Source of the DNA: Saccharibacillus brassicae
Lineage (GTDB): Bacteria; Bacillota; Bacilli; Paenibacillales; Paenibacillaceae
Reading direction: 5' to 3'
Length of the DNA stretch: 64,000 bases
NCBI RefSeq assembly: GCF_006542275.1
Contig: NZ_CP041217.1
Span: 2,837,501-2,901,500, forward strand
Notes under the pieces: model-generated
Seen by the model: the letters and a program-made list of their open reading frames with translations, nothing else
The model's database searches: none
What the model was told of the DNA's origin: nothing
Shown: positions 18,206-27,800 of the stretch, piece by piece
How positions within the stretch are numbered: position 1 is the first letter of the stretch
How the letters are laid out: every line of letters starts with the position of its first letter
Program-made: the position numbers and the translations under genes

Positions 18206-18309
18206 CGCTCTTCACGTCCTTCCCGGATCACTCGGCCGGACCAGGCGGAGAGGCCCAGAGCGGCCAGCGTCATAACGGCGAAGCCGGCGATCATTAACAT
18301 GTCGGTCAT
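18202..18309 (-). CDS. Small single-span membrane protein preceding kdpF
   Basis: A 35-residue reading frame starts at 18309 behind a clear AAGGAAGG site with eight bases of spacing. It encodes MTDMLMIAGFAVMTLAALGL and then a short basic tail SAWSGRVIREGREER. One membrane helix spans about residues 4-23, with the positive charges at the C-terminal end. It is the first gene of the kdp operon and its stop overlaps the kdpF start in an ATGA. Its name is not known to me. It could be a second KdpF-like stabilising peptide or a leader for coupling. The good ribosome site and overlap argue for real expression. Confidence 0.7.
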   Translation of the reverse strand: MTDMLMIAGFAVMTLAALGLSAWSGRVIREGREER

Positions 18310-18446
18310 GGATTCAACCTTCCTTCGGATGCAGGATATCGGGCCGGAAGCGCCGGCGGCAGGGGCCGGAACGCTGGATTCGGTCTCGCGATTCATGTCT
18401 CGTATCGTAGTCCTGCCGGCTCTGTCTGTAAAACGGGCCGAACGCG

Positions 18447-18469
18447 AAAAAAAGCCTTATAGGCCTTTT
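18447..18469 (-). terminator. Possible attenuator hairpin in the kdp leader
   Basis: On the minus strand AAAAGGCC, loop TATAA, and GGC is followed by seven T. The stem is short with a one-base bulge, and it lies between the likely kdp promoter region and the first gene of the operon. Confidence 0.35.
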
Positions 18470-18547
18470 GAACGGTTTTTGTTTAAACTGGAGATGTTAA
18501 TGATCGATATAACTCCGTTTTACGAAGTTTAACTCCGATTATCGCTT

Positions 18548-18569
18548 ATTTTTACGCGATTTTTACACG
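18548..18569. promoter_or_regulatory. Candidate KdpE operator, 11-bp direct repeat
   Basis: ATTTTTACGCG (18548-18558) and ATTTTTACACG (18559-18569) form an exact 11-bp tandem repeat with one difference. OmpR-family regulators bind such direct repeats, and the E. coli KdpE site is also T-rich with TTTTTACAC. It lies in the gap between the divergent kdp operons. Confidence 0.45.
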
Positions 18570-18693
18570 TTTGCGGCACATCTTTATATCTTTTTTATGC
18601 GGGTGTAACCTTACATTCACTTCTTGCGCTGCCGGATGCTCTATACTTGAAGCGAACGGAAAAGCAGGCCTTCGGGCCGACAGGAGAGCAGAC

Positions 18694-21387
18694 GTGGACG
18701 ACTTGGAGAAAAAAGGACTTCGCAGAGGCAAATTGACGTTGTTTATCGGGGCGGCTCCCGGTTCGGGCAAGACGCAGTCGATGCTGCGGGCGGCGATCCG
18801 GGAAGCGGCGGCCGGCGTCGCGGTGCGCTGCGCCGTATCCGGTGCGGAAGCGCAGTATCCCGACACGCTGGACCTGCTGCGGCATGCGGACCTGCCGGCC
18901 GCGCCGGAACGCGGCGGCGACCTGGACGTGGACGCGCTGCTGGAAGAAAAGCCGGGGCTGGTCGTCGTGGACCGCCTCGAAGCGAGAAACGCCAAACGGG
19001 CCGTGCGGCTCAAGCGGTACATGGACGTCGAGACGCTGCTGCTGAACGGCATCGACGTCTACGCGGCGCTGAATATCGGGCACGTCGAGAGTCTCAACGG
19101 ACTGGCGGGCCGGATCTGCGGCCGCCCCCTGACGGAGACGGTGCCCGACGCGTTCGTCGAACAGGCGGACGTGCTGCGCATCGCGGACGCGCCGCCCGAA
19201 GAGATTATGCGCCGAGGCGGGGCTGCGCCCCGCAGCGAAGCGTCGCTGTCCGCGCTGCGCGAGATGCTGTTCCGGTTTGCGGCGGAACGGATGGACAGCC
19301 GGCTCGACGCGTACCTGCACGGCCGCGGGGACGATTCGTCCGAGCCGTGGTCCGTGGCGGAGAAAGTCATGGTCGCCGTGGGCAGCGGCCCGTCGACGGC
19401 CGAACTGCTGCGCATCGGCCGCCGGACCGCCGCGGCGCTCAAGACGTCGTGGATCGCGGTCCACGTCAAACAGCCCGAGCGCACTCTCGGCGCGCCGCCT
19501 CGGCTTCAAGGCGATCCCGAGCGCAATCTGCGCCTGGCCGAAGAGCTGGGCGCGGAAGTCGCCGTGCGGGACGGGCGCAGCGTGAGCGGGGAACTGCTGC
19601 GTTTCGCGGAACGCCATCATATCCGGCAGATCCTCGTCGGGGAGACGCTGCGGCCGCGCCGCGGGCTGCGCCTGCGCCGGACGCTGGCCGAGGAGCTGGT
19701 GCGCGGCAGCCGCGGCATCCAGATTCGCGTCGTGCCGGCGGCCGGAAGCGCGGAGCGGCCGGACCCGGGCAGCCGACTGGCGAAGCTGCCGCCCGGCGGG
19801 CTGCCCGGCTGGGCGTCCTACGTGCTCATCACGCTGCTGACGGCGGCGATGACCGCGGTGCTGCTGCGGTACGCGGCGGTGCTGGAGATCGTCAACATCG
19901 CGCTGATCTACCTGTTTCCCGTGCTGCTGTTCGCGGTCTACGGAGGGCTCGGTCCGTCGCTGTTCGCGGCCGGCGCGAGCGTGCTGGCGCTCGATTTCTT
20001 CTTCGTCGCGCCGCAGCTGAGCTTTACCGTGTCCGATCTGCGCTACCTGATCTCGTTCGGCGTCTACCTGTCGGTGGCTGCGCTGACGGCAAGCCTCGCC
20101 GGCCGGCTCAAGCAGCAGCTGCTGCACGCGCGCCAGCGCGAAGAGCACACGGCTTCGCTGTACGCGTTCAGCCGCCAGATCGGTGCGGTCTCCGACGTCT
20201 CGTCGCTGCTGGACGGCATGGCGCGCCAGCTGTCGCAGACGATCGGAGCCGAGACGTCCGTCTATTTGCCCGACGAAGACGGTCGCCTGCGCCGCGTACA
20301 CGCTTCGGGCGGATTTTCCGACCACGGGGACGGCGGGGAGAGAGCCCGGGAAGAGGACGTCGTGGCGGGCCTGGTCTTCGGCGACGGGGAAGCCGCCGGC
20401 CGGGGATCGAACACGCTGCGCGAGCTGCCGGGCCGCTACATGCCGCTGCGCACCGAGGAGCGGACGTACGGCGTGCTGGCCGTCCGGCTGCCCAAGCGGG
20501 GCGACGGAAGCGACGCCGAACTGACCGGCGAGCAGCAGCGGCTGCTCGAAGCGCTGTGCGACCTGGCGGCCGCGGCCATCGCCCGCTTCAAGCTGGCCGA
20601 AGAAGCGAAGCTTGCGCATCTGACGGCCGAATCGGAACGGCTGCGCACCGCGATTCTCGATTCGGTGTCGCACGAGCTGCGAACGCCGCTTGCGACGATC
20701 GTCGGCTCGGCGACGGGATTGATCGACAACGACGACCTTTTTTCGCGGGAAGACCGGATGGAGCTGCTGGAGACGATCCGTAGCGGCGCGATGCGCATGA
20801 ACCGGCTCGTGCAGAATTTGCTTGGGATGGTGCGGCTGGAGAGCGGCATGCTGACGCTGCGCCGGGAATGGTGCGATGTGCAGGACCTGATCGGGGTGTC
20901 GCTTGCGCAAATCCGCGACATTCGCGGAAGCCGGGAGCTGTCGCTCCGCGTTCCGGACGACCTCCCGATGGTGCGGGGCGACGAGGTGCTGCTGGAGCAG
21001 GTGCTCGGCAACGTACTGGGCAACGCGATCAAGTACGGGCCGGACGGCAGCACGATCGGGCTCGAAGCGCGGGCGCAGGGCGGTATGCTGATCCTGTCCG
21101 TCTCGGACGAAGGGCCGGGCATCCCGGAAGGGGAACGGCAGCGCGTGTTCGAGAAGTTTTACCGGTCCGATTCCACGCGGCAGGTGTCGGGGACGGGTCT
21201 GGGCCTTGCCATCTGTAAAGGCATCGTCGACCTGCACGAAGGCACGATCACTGCCGCGCCGAGAACGGACGGCCGATCCGGGACGATCGTCTCGATTCGG
21301 CTGCCGGCCGCGGACACGCCGAAACTGCCGGAAGCGGGGCATGACTTTCGGCCCGGCGCAGAGAGGGGAATGAACGATGACGAATGA
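18694..21387 (+). CDS. kdpD: Sensor histidine kinase KdpD
   Basis: This is the full-length potassium sensor kinase, about 897 residues from the GTG at 18694, chosen for the ACAGGAGAG site. Domains in order: KdpD sensor (about 10-205, Walker A GAAPGSGKT), USP (215-350), four membrane helices of the DUF4118 type (365-470), a GAF-like region (490-625) and the kinase (640-875). The phospho-accepting His660 lies in SHELRTPLATI, and the ATP site has NVLGNAIKYGP and GTGLGLAICKG. The sensor's Walker B region reads VVVDRLEARN rather than the usual VDELAHTN, so the sensor half appears degenerate. It overlaps kdpE by 11 bp and is opposite the kdpFABC operon. The intact VDELAHTN sits in the separate tandem sensor protein instead. 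Confidence 0.93.
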   Translation: MDDLEKKGLRRGKLTLFIGAAPGSGKTQSMLRAAIREAAAGVAVRCAVSGAEAQYPDTLDLLRHADLPAAPERGGDLDVDALLEEKPGLVVVDRLEARNAKRAVRLKRYMDVETLLLNGIDVYAALNIGHVESLNGLAGRICGRPLTETVPDAFVEQADVLRIADAPPEEIMRRGGAAPRSEASLSALREMLFRFAAERMDSRLDAYLHGRGDDSSEPWSVAEKVMVAVGSGPSTAELLRIGRRTAAALKTSWIAVHVKQPERTLGAPPRLQGDPERNLRLAEELGAEVAVRDGRSVSGELLRFAERHHIRQILVGETLRPRRGLRLRRTLAEELVRGSRGIQIRVVPAAGSAERPDPGSRLAKLPPGGLPGWASYVLITLLTAAMTAVLLRYAAVLEIVNIALIYLFPVLLFAVYGGLGPSLFAAGASVLALDFFFVAPQLSFTVSDLRYLISFGVYLSVAALTASLAGRLKQQLLHARQREEHTASLYAFSRQIGAVSDVSSLLDGMARQLSQTIGAETSVYLPDEDGRLRRVHASGGFSDHGDGGERAREEDVVAGLVFGDGEAAGRGSNTLRELPGRYMPLRTEERTYGVLAVRLPKRGDGSDAELTGEQQRLLEALCDLAAAAIARFKLAEEAKLAHLTAESERLRTAILDSVSHELRTPLATIVGSATGLIDNDDLFSREDRMELLETIRSGAMRMNRLVQNLLGMVRLESGMLTLRREWCDVQDLIGVSLAQIRDIRGSRELSLRVPDDLPMVRGDEVLLEQVLGNVLGNAIKYGPDGSTIGLEARAQGGMLILSVSDEGPGIPEGERQRVFEKFYRSDSTRQVSGTGLGLAICKGIVDLHEGTITAAPRTDGRSGTIVSIRLPAADTPKLPEAGHDFRPGAERGMNDDE

Positions 21388-22081
21388 GAACGGAGCGGGC
21401 GCGCGCATCCTGATCGTGGACGACGAGCCGCAGATCCGCAAGCTGCTTCGCGTGACGCTTGCCGCGCACGGGTACGCGGTGCACGAAGCGGATACGGGGG
21501 AAGAAGGCGTGCTGCAGGCGTCGATGCACGCGCCGGAGCTGATCGTGCTCGATCTGGGTCTGCCGGACCTGACGGGCATGCAGGTGCTGGAACGCATCCG
21601 CGAATGGTCGGTCGTCCCGGTCATCGTGCTCACGGCCAAAGACCGGGAAGAAGACAAAATCGCCGCGCTGGACGCGGGGGCGGACGATTACGTGACCAAG
21701 CCGTTCGGCATGGGCGAGCTGGTCGCGCGGATCCGCGTCGCGCTGCGCCACGCGTTGAAGACGGCGGAAGAGCCGGTCATTCGCAGCGGGGGACTTGCGA
21801 TCGACCTGGCGCAGCGCATCGTCGAACGGCACGGGGAGCGGGTCAAGCTGACGCCGACCGAATACGATTTGCTGAAAGCGCTGGCGCACAACGCGGGCAA
21901 AGTGGTCACGCAGCGCCAACTGCTGCAGCAGGTCTGGGGCAGCCGGCACGACGAAGGCGACAGTCACTATTTGCGAATCTATATCGGGCATCTGCGCAAA
22001 AAGCTCGAAGAAGATCCGTCCCAGCCCCGGCTGATCGTAACCGAACCTGGAGTCGGATACCGCTTCCTGGTTCAGGAATGA
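21377..22081 (+). CDS. kdpE: Response regulator KdpE, OmpR family
   Basis: This 234-residue OmpR-type regulator receives phosphate from KdpD. The receiver has ILIVDDEPQIRK, the phosphorylated Asp59 in IVLDLGLPD, and VLTAKDREEDK and YVTKPFGMGEL, with the conserved Thr and Lys. The winged-helix domain (about 132-230) has VKLTPTEYDLLKALAHNAGK and LRIYIGHLRKKLEEDP. It starts inside the end of kdpD, which couples their translation. It would activate kdpFABC under low potassium, most likely through the direct repeat at 18548-18569. Confidence 0.96.
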   Translation: MTNENGAGARILIVDDEPQIRKLLRVTLAAHGYAVHEADTGEEGVLQASMHAPELIVLDLGLPDLTGMQVLERIREWSVVPVIVLTAKDREEDKIAALDAGADDYVTKPFGMGELVARIRVALRHALKTAEEPVIRSGGLAIDLAQRIVERHGERVKLTPTEYDLLKALAHNAGKVVTQRQLLQQVWGSRHDEGDSHYLRIYIGHLRKKLEEDPSQPRLIVTEPGVGYRFLVQE

Positions 22082-22138
22082 TATAATGGAGAAACGTTTC
22101 AACGCTTAAATTCGCAATGCGGAATAGGGTGATGGGGA

Positions 22139-22606
22139 ATGGATGCTTTAGATGTAAAGATTCTGAGATTACTGCAGCAAAATGCTCGCATGAACGTAAC
22201 GTCGTTATCGCAGGAGCTGTCGCTCAGCCGTCCGAGCGTGGCCGAGAGGCTGCACCGGCTGGAAGAGCGCGGCGTGATCGAAGGCTATATGGCGCGCGTG
22301 TCTCCGCAGGCCGTAGGCCGCGATACGCGGCTCGTGCTGCAAATTTCCGATCTTCGGATTCCCGCGCAGCAGTTTGAGCGGTGGGCCCAGTCCGAACCGG
22401 ACATCGTGGAATGCCACCGGGTGACGGGCAATGCCAGCTATTTCCTGCAGGCTGCCGTTGCCGGTACGCCGGGGTTAAAAGAATTGGTCGATCGCCTGAT
22501 GGACTTCGGCAGCGTGCAGACGTCGGTCGTGCTGGCTTCGCCGGTCGCTTCCCGTCCCATGCTGCCTCCGAACGCTGCGGAGCTTGAGCAGAGCCGGCAG
22601 CTTTAG
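22139..22606 (+). CDS. Lrp/AsnC family transcriptional regulator
   Basis: This 155-residue protein has the Lrp helix-turn-helix (LDVKILRLLQQNARMNVTSL, then SRPSVAERLHRLEERGVIEG) and the ligand-binding RAM domain with AVGRDTRLVLQISD and VECHRVTGNASYFLQAAV. The RAM motif ending VVLASPVASRPM is typical of the family. The ATG at 22139 has only a weak GATGGGGA site, and another out-of-frame ATG follows, but the family begins at this residue. It sits 57 bp behind kdpE with no terminator between them, so readthrough is possible though a functional link is unlikely. The effector amino acid is unknown. Confidence 0.9.
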   Translation: MDALDVKILRLLQQNARMNVTSLSQELSLSRPSVAERLHRLEERGVIEGYMARVSPQAVGRDTRLVLQISDLRIPAQQFERWAQSEPDIVECHRVTGNASYFLQAAVAGTPGLKELVDRLMDFGSVQTSVVLASPVASRPMLPPNAAELEQSRQL

Positions 22607-22644
22607 TCCTGAGAAGCCGGAGTGCGGCAGCGCGCTTTTTATGC

Positions 22645-22720
22645 AAAAACCGGAAGATGCGTCACGCCGGCTTCGTCCCTTTCCGGGAAGCGGAGCCGAA
22701 CGGTCGCGCTTCCGGTTTTT
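22645..22720. terminator. Terminator between Lrp and EEP genes
   Basis: AAAAACCGGAAG (22645-22656) pairs with CTTCCGGTTTTT (22709-22720) around a structured loop. It works in either direction. Confidence 0.6.
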
Positions 22721-22783
22721 GTGCGTGTGGTACACTGGTAAGGTCGAAAAGAGACGGAACATTCAAGAATGCGGGGGATACCG

Positions 22784-23620
22784 ATGAAATTGCTGACGCT
22801 GAACGCCCACTCGTGGCACGAAGAAAACCAGCTGGAGAAGCTCGACCAACTGGCCGAATTTATCGGGGAGCGCGGCTTCGACGTCGTGGCCCTGCAGGAG
22901 ATCAACCAGCCGATGAACGGCGCCCCGGCGTCTGGTCCGTCGATGGAACGTTACGTCGAAGGAGAAGCGGGGCTCGTCATTCGCGAAGGCCATTTCGTGC
23001 TCGCGCTGCTGGAGCGCCTGCAGACGCCTTATTACTGGACGTGGATTCCGACGCACGCCACGTTCGGCCGTTACGACGAAGGTCTGGCCGTACTGAGCCG
23101 GATGCCGATCACGGAAGCGTTCTGCGCCCGGGTGTCGGCGCTCGAAGATTATCACAACCACAAGACGCGCCGCCTGCTCGTCGTTCGCACGTCCGCGCAG
23201 GCCGAACCGGAGCGGGCGTTCTGGGCGGCAAGCGGCCATTACGGCTGGTGGAACGACGCGATCGAACCGTTCCGCGGCCAATGGGACCGGACCGAAGACG
23301 TGTTGGCGGAGCTTCGGGCCGGCAGCGAACCGCTGTATCTGCTCGGCGATCTTAACAACGTGGCGCAGATCCGCGGCGAAGGCTACGATTACGTCATGGA
23401 GCGCGGCTGGTGCGATCTGCACACGGCCGCCGCGGAAAAAGACGAAGGTTCGACCGTGCTCAAAGCGATCGCCGGCTGGTCCGACAACGAGCGCCCGCTG
23501 CGAATCGACTACATCTTGTCCAGCCGCCCGGTCGCCGTCAAGAAGTCCGAAGTCGTGCTCGACGGCCGCAACGGCCCGGTCGTGTCGGATCATTTCGGCG
23601 TGGCGGCGGAGCTGGAATAA
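22784..23620 (+). CDS. Endonuclease/exonuclease/phosphatase family protein
   Basis: This 278-residue metal-dependent hydrolase has all family marks. KLLTLNAHSW opens the fold, LQEINQ holds the catalytic Glu, HYGWWND carries the conserved His, LLGDLNN holds Asp and Asn, RIDYIL precedes the end, and SDHFGV carries the terminal Asp and His. The family includes AP endonucleases, lipid phosphatases and, in lactic acid bacteria, the sugar phosphatase MapP, whose N-terminus looks similar; I cannot choose. The ATG at 22784 is used because the fold begins there, though its ribosome site GGGGGAT is modest. There is no signal peptide, so it acts in the cytoplasm. It is a monocistronic unit. Confidence 0.85.
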   Translation: MKLLTLNAHSWHEENQLEKLDQLAEFIGERGFDVVALQEINQPMNGAPASGPSMERYVEGEAGLVIREGHFVLALLERLQTPYYWTWIPTHATFGRYDEGLAVLSRMPITEAFCARVSALEDYHNHKTRRLLVVRTSAQAEPERAFWAASGHYGWWNDAIEPFRGQWDRTEDVLAELRAGSEPLYLLGDLNNVAQIRGEGYDYVMERGWCDLHTAAAEKDEGSTVLKAIAGWSDNERPLRIDYILSSRPVAVKKSEVVLDGRNGPVVSDHFGVAAELE

Positions 23621-23633
23621 GCCATAGGCGTGA

Positions 23634-23682
23634 AAAAAAGCCCTCGAAAGCGGATAGATTCCGCGGCTTCGGGGGCTTTTGG
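23634..23682 (+). terminator. Terminator after the EEP gene
   Basis: AAAAGCCCTCGAAAGCGG pairs with CCGCGGCTTCGGGGGCTTTT, with small imperfections, ending in TTTT. Confidence 0.7.
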
Positions 23683-23875
23683 CATGGAGCAAACATGGAG
23701 AAAATATGAAGAAAACAGGGTAGAGCCTTGGGCCGGCCGACAACCGGGTCAGGACCGGGTCAACAACGGGGCAAGATGAGTGAGGACCGGTTCAGGGCCT
23801 GGATTAAAGGGCCGGCGCTCCGGATTTGGGGCCGGCATGGAGCCGGGCCTTTCGGCTTGGATGCGGCTGAGGTGC

Positions 23876-24313
23876 TCAGGCTTTCGGCCGGCTCGGACGA
23901 TACATTCCGATCGAAGCCGGAGCCGTGTCGATAAAGCCGAAATGGCGGTACAGCGCGTCGGCCGGCGTGTCGGCGATGAGGCTGACGAACGAGCCGGGCG
24001 GCACGTTTTTCTCCAAATAGCGCTCGATCTCCGCCATGACGCGTCGGCCGAGGCCGCGGCGCTGCATGGACGGATGCACGACGATGTCGGAGATCAGGTA
24101 AGCGCAGCCGCCGTCGCCGAGCACGCGTCCCATGCCGACGAGCCGGCCGTTTTCGCGCAGCGTGACCGCGAACAGCGAATTGGGCAGGCCGCGGCGCGCC
24201 GCTTCCGGCGTGCGCGTGCTCATACCCGCCGCGACGCGCAGTTCGATATATTCGTCGGGCTGGGGCACCTCGTAAGCGAGGACAATGTCGTGCGAATGTT
24301 CCGGTTGGGTCAT
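23876..24313 (-). CDS. GNAT family N-acetyltransferase
   Basis: This 145-residue GNAT enzyme has the acetyl-CoA loop in ISDIVVHPSMQRRGLGRRVM (Q-R-R-G-L-G-R), SLIADTPADALYRHFGFIDT and a short ending SIGMYRPSR. The family phrase SRxTPEAARRGLPNSLFAVTL is recognisable near residues 30-50 and matches small Bacillus acetyltransferases of unknown substrate. The start at 24313 has the weak site CAGAAGGAGCCTTACC in front. No operon partner is seen. The neighbouring region 24314-24810 has no gene. Confidence 0.9.
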   Translation of the reverse strand: MTQPEHSHDIVLAYEVPQPDEYIELRVAAGMSTRTPEAARRGLPNSLFAVTLRENGRLVGMGRVLGDGGCAYLISDIVVHPSMQRRGLGRRVMAEIERYLEKNVPPGSFVSLIADTPADALYRHFGFIDTAPASIGMYRPSRPKA

Positions 24314-24660
24314 GGTAAGGCTCCTTCTGTCGGGATTGGGCTTGGCATCGGTTCACACGGGAACGGCAATCGGTTGGCGAACAAGAAAACGGTTGGAAAA
24401 GGATCGAAATCGTGCAAGATCATGCGGAAATGTGCAAAATCATGCGAAATCGAGATTTACTTCTCCGCAATCGCTCTGCACCCGCTCCGCACCCGCATAA
24501 AAGTTGACTTTATGATCACTTTTCGACCGAAAAAACGACGGACAAGCGAAAAAGGGATCATTTTGCTCACATTTTTGCAAGCTTTTCCGGGATAAGAGCC
24601 TTTTGAAGCGAAAAAGCGATCAGAATGACAACATTTCGCGCGAGAGCAGCGTTTTCTGCT

Positions 24661-24689
24661 GAAAATGTGTACGAAATGCACACATTTTC
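24661..24689. repeat. Perfect inverted repeat in the gap upstream of the SNF2 gene's end
   Basis: GAAAATGTGT and ACACATTTTC, ten bases each, flank a nine-base loop. It is AT-rich unlike its surroundings and has no T-run after it, so it is more likely a protein site or a relic than a terminator. The wider gap 24314-24810 also has related GCGAAAAAG-GATCA segments near 24548 and 24608. Confidence 0.5.
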
Positions 24690-24748
24690 GGATTTGAGAC
24701 AGACGTTCATGAATCGCCGGTCCGAGGCAAGCCAGGCCGACGGTTCGA

Positions 24749-24791
24749 GCTCTGTCCGCCCTCTGTCCGCCCTCTGTCCGAGCTCTGTCCG
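24749..24791. repeat. 11-bp tandem repeat after the SNF2 gene
   Basis: Four copies of CTCTGTCCG(CC/AG) run between the palindrome and the end of the SNF2 gene. No coding role is seen. Confidence 0.65.
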
Positions 24792-24810
24792 GTCGCTTGC
24801 GTGGGTCCGA

Positions 24811-27800
24811 TCAGCCCTGCCGCAGCGTGAACAGATCCCGCAGCGCGTTGTCGGACAGCTCGGTGATCCAGCCTTCCGAGCCGGCGATGACGCTGTCGCT
24901 GAGCTGCTGCTTGCTCTCCAGCATGTCGTCGATCCGCTCTTCCAGCGTGCCGATCGAGATGAATTTGTGCACCTGCACGTCCTTCGTCTGGCCCATCCGG
25001 TAAGCCCGGTCGGTCGCCTGGTTCTCGACGGCCGGGTTCCACCAGCGGTCGACGTGGAACACGTGATTGGCCGCCGTCAGGTTGAGGCCGACGCCGCCCG
25101 CTTTGAGCGACAGGATGAATACGGCCGTCGTCTCGCCGGCGGGCTGATCCTGCGCCTGGAACTGCTCGATCATGCGCTCGCGCATCGTTCGCGGCGTGCT
25201 GCCGTTCAGGTACAGCACGTTCTCGCCGAGTTCTTCGCCGAGGACGCGCTGCATCATTTCGCCCATGCCGATGTACTGGGTGAAGATCAGGCAGCGCTCG
25301 CCTTCGGCCCGCAGCTCTTTGACCATCGCGACGAGCCGCGACAGCTTGGCCGACTGCTCGATCAGCGTATCGAGATCCGGCGCGTCTTCCGGCTCGGCCG
25401 CGGTCGATTCGCCCGCGGTCAGCACCGGATGGTCGCACAGCCGCTTGAGCTGCGTCAGCGCGGACAGAATCGCGCCTTTGCGCTTCATGCCTTCAAGCTG
25501 CGGCATTTCTTTGAGCAGCTGCTTGACGACCTGCTCGTACAGGACGCTCTGCTCCGGGGTGAGATGGATATATGTCTTCATCTCGTTTTTCTCCGGCAGG
25601 TCCAGCTGGATATTCGGGTCTTTCTTTTTGCGGCGCAGCATGAACGGCTTGACGAGCTTTTGCAGTTCGCCGATCTTTTCTTCGTTTTGCTCTTTCTCGA
25701 TCGGGTTCGCAAACCGGTCCTGAAAAGCTTTCGGCCCGCCGAGATAGCCGGGCACCATGAAGTCGTAGATCGACCACAGCTCGGACAGCCGGTTCTCGAT
25801 CGGCGTGCCGGTCAGCGCGATCTTGTGCAGCGCGCGGAAGCTGCGGATCGCCGTAGACTGCTTCGTCTGCGCGTTTTTGATCGTCTGGGCTTCGTCGAGG
25901 CAGATCGTCAGCCAGTTGAAGCCGCGCAGCAGGTCCTGGTCGAGAGCGGACGTCGCGTAGGACGTCAGGATCACGTCGGCGTCGGAAGCCGCCGCGGCGA
26001 ACGCTTCGCCGGTCCGGCGTCCGCTGCCGTAGTGCAGCATGACGCGCAGATCCGGCGCGAAGCGCGCGATTTCTTTCTGCCAGTTGCCCAGCAGGGACGT
26101 CGGGCAGATGATCAGGGAAGCTTCGAGCGGATAGGAACCGGGACGGATGATGCCGTCGTCCTGAGGCAGCCAGCCGGAAGCGGCGGGACCGGCCGGCCCG
26201 GCCGAAGCGGAGCGCGGCTGCGCCGCGCCGGTTCCGCGAGCGCCTGCGCGGGGCGGCGTGCGGACATCCGCGTAGGCTTCCGAAGCCGCGCCGCGCGAGG
26301 CTGCGCCTGCGCGGCCTCGCGCGGCTTCGCCCGAGCCCGAGCCCGAGCCCGAAGCGGCCACGGCGCGGCTTTCTTTGACGTGCAGCAGATACGAGATAAG
26401 CTGCACGGTCTTGCCGAGGCCCATGTCGTCGGCCAGGCAGGCGCCGAGCCCGAGCTGGCGCAGGAAAGCGAGCCAGCCGAAGCCTTCGCGCTGGTAGCCC
26501 CGCAGCTCGGCGCGCAGCCCTTGCGGCAGGTCGATTTCCGGCCAGGCGTCTTTCTGGCCGAGCTGGTCGATCAGCGAGGCCAGATGGCCGGTCAGCTGCA
26601 CTTCGATCTCCAGCCGCGCGTTCGCGTCGGCTTTGGCCCGTTCTTCCGCTTCGCCGTCTTCTTCGGCTTTTTTGAGCAGCTGCAGCTGAAGAATATCTTG
26701 GAACGACAAGCCGCGGGACTTGTCCAGCCCGTTCATCGCCCGGCTGATCTGCGTCAGCAGCACCGGATCGAGCGCGACCCATTCGCCGCGGAACTGCACG
26801 AGCCGCTCGTTGCGCGCCGCAAGCTCCAGATATTCTTCTTCGCTGAACTCCGCGTCGCCGATCGCGATCCGCCAATCGAAGTTCAGGACGGAATCGAGTC
26901 CGAACACGGACTTGCCGCCCTTTTTCTTCTCGTCGCCGCCTTCTTCTTCCTTGACCCGCGCCTTGAGCTTGGGCTTCTTCTTGCTCGCCGCCTGCCACCA
27001 GGCCGGCAGCAGCACCCGCCATCCGGCGTCCAGCAGCCGCGGGCTGTCCTTCGTCAGGAACTGCCACGCTTCCGGTCCGCTCATCGTGCGGGACAGAATG
27101 TCCGTCCCCGGTGCCACGCGTGGCGTCGGCAGACCGGTCCGCAGGCTTTTGAGCCATTCTGCGCTTCGTTCGCGCACATGCTTCTCCCAGGCCGAAGGCC
27201 AACTGCCGGCGGCGACGCCGACGTCGGAGAGCGTGATCGGGACGAGCGACGTCTCGTCCTTTTTGTCCTGGAGGGCGAGTTCCAGCCTCCAGTTGTCGCG
27301 GTCTTCGTCCGGTTCGAGGAACCGGACGACCGGGCGCATCGGCATGGCGTCTTCGCGCCAGCCGACCGCGATCAGCCACGCGTCTTCGTCCAGCCCCGCC
27401 GCCGAAGCGCCGCGGTCGAACAGCTTCGGATGCTCGCGGCGCAGATCGAGCGCCGCCTGCTCCGAACCGTAGCGGCGCTGGAACACGGCCGCCGAATAGG
27501 CGGCGCGCAGCCCCGCCATAAACGATTCCTCGGCTTCGGCTTCTTCCTCGCCGCGTCCGCCGAACATCGCTTCCTCGTAAGCTTCTTCGTTGCTCTGCGT
27601 TTTGCGGACTTCGCGTTCTCCCGCTTCGGCGCCCGCGGCGCGAATCTTGCCCCGGTCGAGCGCGGCAAGCACCGCGGCGATCCCGCGCTCCTTGAGCGCA
27701 TGCCGATCCCATTTCCACTGCAATTTGCCCGAACGGTACGCTCCGAAGTCCGGCTTGTAAGCCCGTTTCGCGATGCTTGCGGCAAGCGCCGGCGCGCTTT

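Noticed and set aside
18310-18693. Possible ydaO-type c-di-AMP riboswitch before the kdp operon
   Set aside because: I looked for the conserved core on the minus strand and did not find it; only a short attenuator-like hairpin is present.
18595-21657. A 1020-codon leftward open frame opposite kdpD
   Set aside because: It is the antisense shadow of kdpD and kdpE. The composition is Arg, Gln and Ala-rich with no domain, while the plus strand has all KdpD motifs.
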